Shown here: one piece after another, positions 42,966 to 54,150 of the stretch
How positions within the stretch are numbered: position 1 is the stretch's first letter
Layout: each line of letters opens with the position of its first letter
DNA from: Terfezia claveryi
Lineage: Eukaryota; Ascomycota; Pezizomycetes; Pezizales; Pezizaceae
Direction: 5' to 3'
Length of the DNA: 64,000 nucleotides
Assembly: GCA_015179025.1 (NCBI GenBank)
Contig: WHUX01000105.1
Span: 121,481-185,480, forward strand
Position numbers and translations under genes: made by a program
Notes under the pieces: model-generated
Database searches by the model: none
What the model saw: only the letters and a program-made list of their open reading frames with translations
Told to the model about the DNA's origin: nothing

Positions 42966-43140
42966 TTATCTGATGCCTCCCTCCGTGACTATTGAGGGGG
43001 CGAGGGATACTTGTACAGCTGAGGAGAAGCCTGCTAGACTGTCTGCTTTCTCATTTTTGGGGTTACGAACATGAGAGAAAACCCAAGAGATGCTAGTGTC
43101 GTGTAGGTTAGATTCCCGTTCTGACAAACAGTTCCATACA
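42966..43140 (-). pseudogene. LINE RNase H fragment
   Basis: ISWVFSHVRNPKNEKADSLA matches the last RNase H motif of I/Tad-type LINEs (W-P-SH-GI-GNE-AD-LA). Short, isolated. Confidence 0.6.
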
Positions 43141-43313
43141 GGACCGCATCTCAAAACCCTTCACCTAACTGCGGGCGGGATACATGGCTCATTCGAACAT
43201 TGGCGAGAGAGAGCTTTAGGCAGATTAGCCGTTGTTGGTACCGCATAAGGTAGTAGCTCTGCCGGAAGTTCGGTAATCTGTTTCAGGCACGAATCGGCTG
43301 TTTGTTGATAAAC

Positions 43314-44093
43314 TCGTACGGCGGGCAATTGAATGCTGTCCGTAGATGGAATTGTACGGAGTGCAATTGAGTGCTCTCCGTAGATGGAATCGCTAATTGA
43401 GTGACGTCTGTAGATGGAATCGTACGGAGGGCAATTGAGTGCTGTCCAATTGAGTGCTGTCCGTAGATGAAATCGTACAGAGGGCAATTGAGTGTTGCCC
43501 AATTGAATGCTGTCAGTAGATGGAATCGTACGGAGGGCAATTGAGTGCTGTCCAATTGAGTGCTGTCTGTAGATGAAATCGTACGGAGGGCAATTGAGTG
43601 TTGCCCAATTGAATGCTGTCAGTAGATGGAATCGCACGGAGGGCAATTGAGCGCTGTCCAATTGAATGCTGTCAGTAGATGGAATCGTACGGAGGGCAAT
43701 TGAGTGCTGTCCAATTGAGTGCTGTCCAATTGAGTGCTGTCCATAGATGGAATCGCACGGAGGGCAATTGAGCGCTGTCCAATTGAATGCTGTCAGTAGA
43801 TAGAATCGTACGTAGGGCAATTGAGTGCTGTCCAATTGAGTGCTGTCCATAGATGAAATCGTACGGAGGGCAATGGAGTGTTGCCCAATTAAATGCTGTC
43901 AGTAGATGGAATAGTACGGAGGGCAATTGAGTGCTGTCCAATTGAGTGCTGTCCGTAGATGGAATCGCACGGAGGGCAATTGAGCGCTGTCCGATTGAAT
44001 GCTGTCAGTAGATGGAATCGTACGTAGGGCAATTGAGTGCTGTCCAATTGAGTGCTGTCCGTAGATGAAATCGTATGGAGGGCAATGGAGTGC
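43314..44093 (-). repeat. Satellite of 38-bp and 15+38-bp (53-bp) units, ~780 bp
   Basis: The basic unit CAATTGAGTGCTGTCCGTAG + ATGGAATCGTACGGAGGG (38 bp) alternates with an extra 15-bp CAATTGAGTGCTGTC, giving 53-bp higher-order units. Variants (GTAGATGAAATC, GTTGCCCAATTGAATG) are themselves repeated in order, implying block duplication. The long minus-strand frames here (TALNWTALNCPPYDSI...) are by-products. One solitary unit sits at 51122-51170. Confidence 0.9.
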
Positions 44094-44245
44094 CATCCGT
44101 ATTCTATCTAATCCTCCGTAAAACATGTTCCTGGCCCTCTTTCAAAATATCCCAATACTGACTCCCACCAGACAAATATCAGCAAATCTCTCTAGAGTAC
44201 CATTGCATCGTTAAAAGAAATCCAGTCCCTCTAATCACATCCCTG

Positions 44246-44503
44246 TTTTTTTTTTTCTATTCTCGGTCCCAGTAGGGGAACCATGATGAGCCAACCGGAA
44301 ACCCAGAGCGCACCACTATCCTCCACTACCAAAGCCCATTTAGACAAATCTCAGTATGAACTTGACTGACTATGCACGGGAAACCTCCTTAGGACAAACC
44401 CATGTTCAAGGCTGTTAGGAAATCTTTGAGGAAGGCAGGATTCGAACCTACGAACGCAATTGCATTCACCAAGATCGTTCCCAACTGCACCATCCACTTC
44501 CCC
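44246..44503 (-). mobile_element. tRNA-derived SINE (258 bp) with LINE-like 3' tail, 10-bp duplication
   Basis: Minus strand: A box TGGTGCAGTTGG (44492-44481) and B box GGTTCGAATCC (44448-44438), ~130-bp body, then GGGTTTCCGGTTGGCTCATC, ATGGTTCCCCTACTGGGACC, GAGAATAG and A10. The last part matches the LINE tail. CACATCCCTG flanks perfectly at 44236-44245 and 44504-44513. Pol III transcription and mobilisation by the LINE machinery are inferred from the boxes and the shared tail. Confidence 0.88.
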
Positions 44504-44513
44504 CACATCCCTG

Positions 44514-45043
44514 GATGACAAGCTAGCTGGAACCCGACTGGATTCATGGTATGTACAATCTAATCTATACCACCGGTAGCGAGAGAGAAACAGGTCCTGG
44601 AGGCATAGAATAAGTCGTGTGCAAGATCGTGTAGACACCAATTCCTTCATTATCGCTCCAGAAAATTCATCTCAGCTGGTGAAATATGGAGAAACAACCA
44701 CAACAAGTATCCCCATCACTCTAGTGAGAAATTAAACGACTGGAATAGATGACCAGGGAGGAGTATGTCTTCCCCGTCAACGGTCTTCCTTGAGTAGGCA
44801 ACGCGCCCCGATCATTGTCAGGTTGTTATCATCCTACTCCTGCCAGTTGCGCAAATCTTGAACTATGGTAGGCCACCGGGGATAGCAAATACTCTGACAG
44901 GGCCGGCTGCTGTGACGCCTCCGTTGCCTTGTGCTGCGCGTGATCGCATGCTGCCCATTCTTTCGCCCTCCCTTGTATGCGTGCCAGGTGGACTGGGCGG
45001 ATTTTCGTTGGTAGTCCCTTCCCTTCCGTTTGCCTGCGGGAGT
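44514..45043. other. No supported gene
   Basis: A 93-codon minus frame at 44834-45115 is Arg/Gln-rich with no domain. Confidence 0.3.
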
Positions 45044-45069
45044 GGGAGGGTATTGTGCCAACCAGACTA
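45044..45069 (+). mobile_element. Micro-insertion copy 4 (motif only)
   Basis: GGGAGGGTA + TTGTGCCAACCAGACTA, followed by AGGGCAACC as at copy 6 (AGAGCAACC). No duplication found. Confidence 0.5.
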
Positions 45070-48000
45070 AGGGCAACCTCTGTAGCTGAATCCGCATATG
45101 TTCGTACTGTAGCAAGGGTATGTCGCTCTCATTGGTTGGATAGTTGGCGATTCGCTCAAGGCTCCTGTATCTAGCACTAATGGTAGAGCTGCGAAGAGCC
45201 GGTCTCGTTGTCTTTACACGAAATTGAGGTTGTCCACCTTGCCCTCAGGATCCTCAACTTTCAATATCCTTCCAACATTCTTTTTCCTCTTTCATGGGAT
45301 GGTGGTGCTCTCATGGATGTCGTGTGCCAGTGCCCAAGTGAAGTGGGTTGGTGTGAAACAGGGCTGAGAAGCTTCAAAGGGTCGCGATAGTTACCGTATT
45401 CCCCTGAAATTCGACTAGATATTCTTTCTCAATATAGGCTGTTTCTCCTCTAGTAAATATGTGAAGAATATGAGTGTGTATATGTAGAGTGTGGGTGTGT
45501 TGGTGTTGAGTGTTTGTGCAAACGGATCCCAGTAGGTTTCTGTGAGTGCGATAGTGTTCATTCTGTGAGATGACAACAGGAAGAAGCCTATTGCCAAGAA
45601 TCTAACTAGCTAACATAATGCTGACATAACCGATCCAGCCAACTGCTGCCACAATCTAGCCACACCCTACGGTAGGTAGCAGCCACGGCTGCCTGTCATG
45701 CCCAACTCCCCGATAATTTTTCTGCTTCACTATCACGAACTCCATGCGTTCCTTCCCCCCCCTTTTTCCTGCGCCGGTTTACTCCTGCCAGGTTCTGGTT
45801 TTACCCCTGTGTGGTTCTTCCCCTCTCTCCCTGAGCTCCGCCGGAAAACCCCGTCGAGATGATCTCTACGTAATTCACCTTTTAATAGCCCTGCTCCTTG
45901 GTCATGTTCAAACTACCCACCAACAACTATACCCGCTTGACGTTCTCCCTGACCTGTATACCAGGAATTCCGCATGTTATTTATTATTTTCCCTTATTCT
46001 TTTATAGTGAATTGCTGGTACCTTTAGTTAAATTTTTCTGGGCTTGCTGTCTTCCTTCTTTATTGTGTTCACAGGTTTCCTTACTTTCTCCAATCGTGAC
46101 ATATTATGTGTGAGTCTTTCAATATGCCTCCGCTACCGCATTTCACACCTGTAACTATATACATCCTGCTGCCGCATTACATCTCTGAAACTATCAGCCC
46201 CCTGTAGCCATATTTCACACTAGGACTGTGACTATGTACAATATATCAACCCATAATACCTGCTGCCGCATTTCGAAATTATGTAACTATTAAACGACAA
46301 GAACTAATACATCTCATCTCCCTTTCGATATACTCTACTCCATGTTTTCACCATTTGTACTCTGCTACTTCTTTCTCTTTCATCCTTTTTTTTTTTACAT
46401 GTTTTATTTCTATTGTCTGTTTATTCTTTTTTCTCTTCCTTATTTATTCTCGGCATTTTTGTTTTCCGTTTTGTTTAGCTTTTTTTTGCTTGCGTTCTCT
46501 TGTGTCTTTTTTGCATCCCATGACAGATGGTTCGTAATTGTCTAATCTTCTGTGTCATATTTGTTTTCTGCATGCTGCCCGAGCCCACCCAGTGCCTCAA
46601 TCAGCAAATCAATATCGATGACAATAAAGTCAAGTCGGTGTCCTTCCGATTCGTGTCTTTGTTGGACGTTGTCTTTAGGTTCCTTTTATTGACGCAGAAA
46701 TGTTGTCTGCGTGGTATATAAGTGCGATAGCGATATTTATAAACGCTAAATTGGCTCGATGGTTTGTTCGTGCTTCAGGCTCCTTATATCTGATATGTCT
46801 AGCGTCGTGTTGTTAGGGAAGATGTGAAAGCCAGTGCCTCGTCAGCTTAACCCCCCCTGCCCCGACTTTTCGCTTTTTAACTCTTCCGCCCACGAGCTTT
46901 CAACTCCGCTTTGTTGCAAGTTCTTATGTATGTAGCTTTGTCGTCTATTGAATTTTTCCTTAGACTCTTTTGAATTTGAGTTCATGTAGTTCGGCTCAGT
47001 GTTGTGCCGTAAATTACTTTTCGTTGGCAGCTTGCTACTTTATAGACCCCGTTTCCTAGGGTGGTCTTGTAACGCCGTTCCGACGTAGAGTTCATCAGAT
47101 AGGAGTACTGTGTATTGTACGGTGAATTGAACTCCATAACGTCACTTTGTCGATTGTAAATTTAGGATATCTGTATGGTAGGGTAAGCTGATTTCCGCAG
47201 TTGAATGATTCATGGTGTTTTCTCGTATTCCAGAGGCAATCATGCGGTCGGAACCGTGAAAAGGTGTAAATTTATTGCTCATTGTTCTCGATCACCTCGT
47301 CGTTCGTACTTGTGATTCTATATTGTTGAAACGTCCGCGTATAAGGCGTTTGTCGTGTGATCAACTCTCTCCTCCGATCCTGGAGCATGAGAATGTTATC
47401 CAGTCGGTCTATATTCTCGGACTACGGCAGGAAATTGATTAGCGCTTTGAGTCAGGCAGTTAAGAGTATGGACAAGGTACTTACTATTTTATGGCCGTTA
47501 AGCTAGGCTATCCTCGTTTTGGATGGTCATTTCGAATTTCTGGATTGTTTATGGTCTTATCCTGTTCCCCGTTTGATGTGGGAACTGTTTTGATTTGACG
47601 ATAATGGATGATGTGATGAATATTTCTCGATATTTTCGTCGTTCTCATTATATTTGTGACGCTTCAAGACCTCACTGTCGTGATAACCTCTTAAACATCA
47701 TCGACCCTCATTTTTCTTCCAAGAGAGAAAAGATCCTATCGTTGTCGTCGAAATCCAAAATATGATCCATTGCTGCTGCGTGCCTTGAGGGGGAATTGGC
47801 TGTACATCTCGTTCCCTCCGGCCAAGGGGAGGAAACTCGAGGACTTCATGATAAAAAAGCAGGTGTTAGCATGTCATGTAGTATCTAGGGAGAAGATGAA
47901 GTCCTTACCATGAAGTGAACCACCCATGTTTGCCAGCCACACCACCACACCCCACTGCACTCCGCCATACGCCATATAGGTACCACGGTCACGATACCAC

Positions 48001-48409
48001 GGTCACGAGACTTTCAAAAGCACTAAGGAAAATACTTAACATATGAAAATTCAAAAAAAAAAATCAAGAGAATCAATAACAAAACAAAGCACAATGACCC
48101 CACACCAGCTGGTCCCTCTCTTTTTTTGGCGGCCGGAAGGTCTTTTTTTTTTTAATTTCTTTTTGGTACCCGGAGGGGTTTAAATGACTTTTTTGGGGGG
48201 GAAAGCAATGCATTGCTGCATGTAGCCAAAGGAAATAAACGAAGTCTCGTAACCGGGTATCTCGTAACCGGGTATGAAAAAAAAAATGAGAAGAAAACAG
48301 ATAAAAAAGAACCAGAAGAAAGCAAAACGAAAAAAGGTGAACCTAATCAATATTGTTAGTAATGCCTCGGTAAGGTCACTATAATGTGAAGGCTTACCCC
48401 CACCTCCGT
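45070..48409. other. 3.3 kb without supported genes; pyrimidine-rich segment
   Basis: 46340-46510 is T/C-rich and gives spurious hydrophobic frames. A 64-codon frame at 46527-46721 starts with a signal-peptide-like MVRNCLIFCVIFVFCMLPEP and could be a small secreted protein, but it is isolated and extends from the low-complexity tract. 46100-46270 repeats GCTGCCGCATT three times. 48247-48276 has a 16-bp tandem (TCTCGTAACCGGGTAT). Confidence 0.35.
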
Positions 48410-51062
48410 TCACAATTCCTCATCGTCCCCAAGGATGATCTCCGCTGCAGGAGTATCTGAGTCCTCCTCTTCCTCCCCATCAGCCTGGGCCACGATTTGG
48501 ATCACACCCTCCTCCTCCTCCATCTCCTCATTATCATCCTCATCTTCCTCATCATCATCCCCATCTTCCTCATCCTCATCCCCATCCTCCTCCATCCGGA
48601 CATTAGGGTCCTCATTTTCTTTATCCTCACCCTCCCCATCTTCATCCTCCTCATCTTCATCCCCCTCGTAACCATCCTCATCCTCATCCTTCTCCATTTC
48701 CGCATTCTCATCCTCCCCACCCTCATCCTCCCCTTCCTCCTCCTCTTCCGCCTCATCCTTCCTCAACTCCTCCTCTTCATCCTTATCCTCATCCACCGCC
48801 CTTCCCTTCCCCTTCGCCCTCCTCCTCATCTCCTTCACCTCCTCATCCTCCTCCTCCTCCTCCTCCTCTTCCTCTTCCTCCCCCTCCCCATCCCTCCAAT
48901 TATTCCCCTTGCCCATTGCCGTCCCCCGACCAGGTTTCCTTCCTGCTCTCACCTTTTTCCCCACAAGCTTCTGGATCCCCCCACGCTTTGGGGTTGGGGC
49001 CTTCGACGCCAAAACCGCCGTCAGGCGCTTTGATAGCCCATGATCCTTCCGCAAGAAGTTGGAAGGGGAGGAGGTTGACACATCAAGTCCCGAGAGAAGA
49101 CCAGCGAGTTCGTATTCGGCTTTGGGCTTTAGCGGCGCTGTCGCTCTCAATTCGAACGAACCCATCGCAAGAGCTAGGGAATCGTCAACGGGATTGGGTA
49201 CCACCTTGGTTCTTGGAGCCAGCAGAGAGGGCCTTGCCACCGCTGTGGTCATTTCAGGTCCAAAGGCAGTAGTCGATTCGACTCCTGGCGCCATCGCGGG
49301 TGATGACGACTCCAACGGGGTCGATTGGCTTGGCCCCTGAGGACATTGTAAGGAGCTTTCTACAGCCTCCACGGCGTATCCAACAGAAACCTCACTCATC
49401 GCGCCAGATGTTTCCGGTGTTGACGACATTGATGGCGGGACATTGATGGTGGAGCTCCCACCAGGCACCTCGGTAACCGCGGCCTCAACTTCTATAGCGG
49501 TTTCGACATGCGAAACCTCCACGGCAGTCTCGGCCTTGGATTCTGTGGCATCAGGGAGATCTTCGTCGTCATCGTTTTTCATCGGAGGCACCTCGGCAAC
49601 CGCAGCCTCAACTGCTATAGCGGTTTCGACATGCGAAACCTCCACGACAGTCTCGGTCTTGGATTCTGCGGCATCAGGGATATCTTCGTCGTCATCGTCG
49701 TTCATCGCACTTGAAGGCTTCCCCCCAGCAGAAACCGGGCCAGTAAAAGGTGGGAGAGCAAGAGCAGCTGTGACAGGGCTGCAATACAGCTGAACCGCTT
49801 CGGTCGAAGTGCCAACTTGGGGATCGGAGTAAACGCATCCACGTCTGGGAACCGCAGAATGATCTTCCTCCTCGGTCACCATATAGGTGCCCTGTCTGGG
49901 GGTGCCCAATCTACCTGACCACCTCAACTCACCCCCCCTAAAGGTAGTGATTTCGCCTACTCTCGATGATAGGTATTTACAAGGCCCAGGTGCAGCATCA
50001 TCGAGCTCCATCTCTTGCGAGACTTCGTTACTCTGCTGCCCATCTCCTTGCGGAGCTTCTCCCATATCAAGCTCAGTCGAGGTAGGTGCCTCAGTAGCAA
50101 CCGAAGTTGGTACGTCTTCAGCACTTGCCTCTTCCATGCTGATATCGAAGGCAGAGTGGGCATCAGATCCACTCTGGCCTACGCTGTCACCTGAACTGGG
50201 ACCAGCGAGGACTCTCGTGACATCACTAGTGTTGGCCGAAACCGTCACCTCCGCCGAAACGCCCACGACCCGAACACTAGCAGCTACGCTAGTCCCCTGT
50301 TGGGAAGCATATCCCATCCGGTGTCCTAAAACACCAGTTGGAGTCCTCCAGGTCCTTTCAAACCCGGTGGAACGGCGTTGATACTCGCTCTTGAAATTCA
50401 CAGCATACTCAACCACACGGCCTTCCGGCGTGTATGCAGTCTTTCCCCGAAACTTGCGACCGACACGAACAATCCATTTTTGGCGACCGTAAGCGGCTGC
50501 CGGCAACATACTGTCGCACTGGTTATACGTATATCGAGCACGTTTAATGGTGCGCGAGTCCCCCCAGTTACCCTTCTTCTCCACGCCCACCCTCACCTCA
50601 ATTTCCCAAGGGGGGGGAAGCACGCAGCCTGGGGAAGCTTCACCACGGCGTCGTTTTCCAACGATTGGCCGGGTTAGGTATACACCTGTGGCAAGCCATG
50701 CAACGGACACTTCCTCTGGGCCTTGGGGCTCCAGATTCTGCGCCCCAGCATCCGCCTGGCCCCTCTTCCTCTTCAGATTGACTTCATCGAGGGACGCACC
50801 GTTAATTGCACCGTCGGCACCGAAGTGAACCGCGATGTTAGCCACCCCGGGGAATCCCACAGCTGTGAAGGGCTGAAAGTTAGCCAATAGCCATTGTAAA
50901 GCACACAAACAAGATTAAACACCCTGTAGATCCCCAGGCACCCTTGGTGAAGTACACAAGCCGCTAAAATGCCTCCATAGCCAAGTACAAACGACGCAAA
51001 GGGAACTTACGAGGCACATAGGTCAATTGACCGTTGATTAGAGAGAAGCTTCGTCCAGCCAT
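48410..51062 (-). CDS. 834-aa two-exon gene, nuclear-type protein with long acidic C-terminus
   Basis: Exon 1 (51062-51011) starts at ATG with MAGRSFSLINGQLTYVP. A 148-bp intron follows (GTAAGT donor, GCTAAC branch, CACAG acceptor ending at 50863). Exon 2 is 50862-48410. The phase fits only with the CACAG acceptor, not the TTTCAG eight bases before. The N-terminal ~230 residues are basic and globular-looking (KRKRG and KRRRGE, possible nuclear signals; WEIEVRVGVEKKGNW, WIVRVGRKFRGKTAYTPEGR). The middle is Ser/Glu-rich with a ~39-residue duplication (DIPDAAESKTETVVEVSHVE / DLPDATESKAETAVEVSHVE). The last ~190 residues are Glu/Asp runs mixed with KGKGRA. No catalytic domain recognised. Composition resembles chromatin-associated acidic proteins; that role is inference. 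High GC and a 2.5-kb open exon make the gene itself convincing. Confidence 0.75.
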
Positions 51063-51121
51063 TTCGTTGTATGCTGTTTGTGAGTAGTAGTAATTGGGTA
51101 AAGGTAGAGATGTGAGAAGTA

Positions 51122-51170
51122 AGGATTCAACGCTGTCAGTAGATAGAATCGTACGGAGGGCAATTGAAGA
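51122..51170 (-). repeat. Single satellite monomer in the promoter of the 834-aa gene
   Basis: GCTGTCAGTAGATAGAATCG + TACGGAGGGCAATTGA matches the array at 43314-44093 and lies about 60-110 bp upstream of the ATG at 51062. Confidence 0.8.
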
Positions 51171-51331
51171 GAGAAGAGAAGAAGGAAAGAAATCTTTTGG
51201 CGGTGGGGGGTCTGAAGTACCCTGGATTTAGCAGTCCCAGAGTGTGCGTGGGGCTGTTCAGGCGCTAGAGAATGGAGAGATAAGGGCGAAAGAGGGGGCA
51301 ATCGGCAGTGGGCCGGTGGGCAAGGCGCAAA

Positions 51332-51356
51332 GGAGGGTGTTGTGCCAACCAGACTA
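51332..51356 (+). mobile_element. Micro-insertion copy 5 (motif only)
   Basis: GGAGGGTG + TTGTGCCAACCAGACTA; flanks show no clear duplication. Confidence 0.5.
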
Positions 51357-51461
51357 GCGAGACGTGTGGTGAGGAATAGCCTGATTGGATTAGCGTCGGA
51401 ATGGGGAGCTGTGATGGTATATTGTCTGTTTGGGGTGGCAGAGCATCCCCTCCACAGTCGG

Positions 51462-51480
51462 GGGTCGTGCAACCAGACTA
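51462..51480 (+). mobile_element. Micro-insertion copy 6 (variant motif)
   Basis: GGGTCGTGCAACCAGACTA with two bases lost; followed by AGAGCAACC. No duplication found. Confidence 0.4.
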
Positions 51481-51879
51481 AGAGCAACCACATGGCTCAG
51501 GTCATAATATCAGTATACAACATAGGTAGACTCCAATTTCGTGAGAGTGGGCCAGACTTAGTCCTGGAGACAGCCATGGCCACGGACTGGAGACATACAG
51601 ACTCACAACGAAGTAAATCAACAATTCATACTGAAAGTGGGGATGAAATTCCACTGCCACGTTTATTTGTCATTCACAAAGTCAGCCTGTCTTCCAATAA
51701 CAAAGACGATAGGTCACCGTTATTAAGTAAGTAGTGATTCCGCTTCCCGTGACGACTTATCGAGCTCCCACGACACAGTCTCTAATCAGAAAGAAGTGTC
51801 AAAAGTTGTCCCAAGTGGTACCCAGTCCCTTGCTTCCACTGTACTGGAACTGTCTCTAATGCTTGCCGAGTTCGGGCTA

Positions 51880-52254
51880 ATACCGCTCGAGGTCGTACCC
51901 AAATGAGATTAAATACAGCAAAACTCATGAGATAGCTGAATTTGAAATTACAGAATTCGTTGCACTATATAGTCATAGAATTGATCGCCATTCTACAAAT
52001 TGCAAAGCGGTTATTCTGCAAGATCATTCAAAAGCCTCATCCTGAGTCCTGACCATCCATGGCATTTCAATCGTTATATTCCAACACGGGAACTACAGTG
52101 GCTTCCACCAAATTTTACACATCCAAAGTTTGTTCAGTTAGACAAATTATCCCTATCCAACATTAACCGCTTGTTATCAAGAGAGGCTGTATCACAGCTC
52201 TACGTAGAGGGCATATTAGGAAGCAGCCAGGGAGGAGATAATCATTTAACGTAA
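51880..52254 (+). pseudogene. Integrase C-terminal relic (copy 3)
   Basis: Reads ANTARGRTQMRLNTAKLM and, across frames, RIDRHSTNCKRLFCKIIQKP with HPES, aligned with 35401 (ANTAKTRTQMCIKYSK; RIDRHATNAPRLFCKITL). The NFTHP..LDKLS segment is also kept. Frameshifts and a stop; Cys cluster lost. Confidence 0.65.
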
Positions 52255-52564
52255 CCACAATGGAATGCGCTGGCTGGTCACGAACTAGATACTCTAATAC
52301 GAATGTTTAGTGTTTAGTTGCCAAAAAAAAAAAAAAAAAAAAAAAACTAGGTGAAAGGTCAGATCCAAGGATATCACAGTGAATGGGATGGACACAAAGC
52401 AGATTTTTAAGGTGAGCAAATCATTTCTTCTAACCAAATACTATTTTTTCGTGCGCATGGAAACCCATGCGGATGAATAATTCAAATAAACCACTGTTGC
52501 GTGCCTCACAAACACTAATTGCCACATTCTCCATCATAGGTTAGACGGACACGTGGTATCTCCA

Positions 52565-52861
52565 TCATGCCACTCCAAAACGCTCTCCCAGCTCTCTCTT
52601 CACGATGTACCGAAACATGTCAATAACCTGATCCAGAGTCAAGTAGAGTTTGTTTTGAAAATCCAAAATGTCTTCGATGCTTTGACGAATGCATTCCGAC
52701 ACAATATAATCGACAAGGTCAGTGACTACGTCCTGGGTCACCGTGTGCTCTGAACTCCCGAAATGCCAATTATACTGGTCGTTAATACCCTCGGTAATAA
52801 TACCATAGTTCTCCAAAAGTTGCAAGATCTGACGCCTTAGGTTGACTGCAACTGCTGACAT
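52565..52861 (-). CDS. Copy C of the ~96-aa protein family
   Basis: Intact 98-codon frame, MSAVAVNLRRQILQLLENYG to ELGERFGVA. Family positions kept: NDQYNWHFGSSEHTVTQDVV, ILDFQ, IVKRELG. The start context (CAATCCAACC) and a GTATATAC box ~100 bp upstream match the other copies. The 3' flank includes CACCTAG, a T26 run (52321 side) and GGCAACTAAAC as in copy D (T7). Its 5' flank runs up to a Ty3 fragment at ~53120. About half of residues match copy A, yet no stop or shift has entered. Confidence 0.7.
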   Translation of the reverse strand: MSAVAVNLRRQILQLLENYGIITEGINDQYNWHFGSSEHTVTQDVVTDLVDYIVSECIRQSIEDILDFQNKLYLTLDQVIDMFRYIVKRELGERFGVA

Positions 52862-53119
52862 GGTTGGATTGGATGGTTATTGTGTTTGACTTTCGTGTTT
52901 TATTTCAAGACTGGAGCTACTCGATCGTAGTTGAAGGGATATTTCTGCAAGTTGATATTTAGTATATACTTATCCAAGGGCCATTTTCTTTCGTGACCAT
53001 GTTCGCTTTGCAACCTAGGTATCTATGGCCATCCCCCAAAAAAAACCAACCTTGTGGGCACCTTCTTTGAATTTCACGAGCATGCCGAGCAGCGCGGGAT
53101 ACCAATTTCTTGCATTTCA

Positions 53120-53200
53120 GTCCGTTTAAGTTTTTGGAATGCCTTCTGACATTCTTCGCTCCGAGGGTAATTTTTCCTTTCCCATCCTGCAGGGAAGGAG
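53120..53200 (-). pseudogene. Ty3 RT/RNase H junction fragment
   Basis: [13 protein letters not shown] on the minus strand matches [14 protein letters not shown] of the element at 63010. Only ~40-80 bp remain, next to the 5' flank of copy C. Confidence 0.5.
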
Positions 53201-54150
53201 ATAATCTTGTACCATAACACGATAGGATGTGTTCCCTCCAGATAGTTTAATATTATTAAATAAAAAATGCTGTCGTTCTAGCTACGGTAGGTTGTGATTG
53301 AGCTGCTGAGCCGGCTGAGCTTTTACAAGTTAAGGTAAACAAGAGTACGAAAATACGGTGGCCTGATAACTAGCTGCGGGTTGTTAACTTAATGGAGAAT
53401 ATTGTTTGTCTCTCTTTGTAGCTCATCTCTTCCCTTGTCATTTTTGATTCTAGAATCCTGTCGTTACTTGTTATATGTCGATTATTCGCCGGAGTGTCCA
53501 TCCCTCCCACTGAAATATATAGCCTGTTTCAGCACACCCGGTTTGAGCCTCCGGAAACCGTTGTCTATATCCCCGTTGAATTGTTAACGTTGGATTGTGT
53601 TCATATACCTTAAGCCCGAAAACGTATTTCGATACTCCTCCTCTGTACTAGCCAAGTCGGTTGCCATTTTGTAGCAAGGAGATCGTGGTATTGTGAAACT
53701 CTCAAGACTCCCAGAACCTGTCTGGTGGCAATGCAGCCATAAGGTTATCTAAATCACGTATGTTTTCATGTCTATAGCCAAGAGTGAAACTATCACTGGG
53801 GAACGCAGCCAGTAGGATCAAAATAGCTGATATCTCCCACCGACAGAAGTTATATTATGTATGTGAATGCATCCGGGATGTCCCTTGTAATCTACACTCA
53901 GATTGAAATCTCCACTAGTACTGTATACAAAATCCCTGGCTTCTGATAACAGGAGAAATCCACCCTACTGACATTGCTTTCCTGAACTTCTGGGTGTGCC
54001 GTTCACACATTGCTCTTGTTGCCCTCTTCAACCAGGGCCCCCGGTCCACGGTCGCCTTTGCACCCATCCTGCATTGCAATGCAAAAGAAATACCACCACA
54101 ACAACCACCCACCCTGTGTCAAGAACACAAGCCCACAGATACCGGATACC
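53201..54150. other. No supported gene
   Basis: Short frames only. Confidence 0.35.

Noticed and set aside
43161..44126. Long minus-strand frames up to 229 codons
   Set aside because: They read through the 38-bp satellite; frame openness follows from the repeat unit.
44351..44650. 99-codon minus-strand frame
   Set aside because: Overlaps the SINE head and its flank; no domain.
46342..46545. Hydrophobic 67-codon frame as a membrane protein
   Set aside because: Lies in a T/C-rich tract open in several frames.
48435..49033. Plus-strand frames opposite the 834-aa gene
   Set aside because: Ser- or Leu/Ile-runs mirror the Glu/Asp codons of the true gene on the minus strand.
51332..51480. Micro-insertion copies 5 and 6 as the two ends of one element
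   Set aside because: Same orientation, no inverted ends, no common duplication; treated as two separate motif copies.
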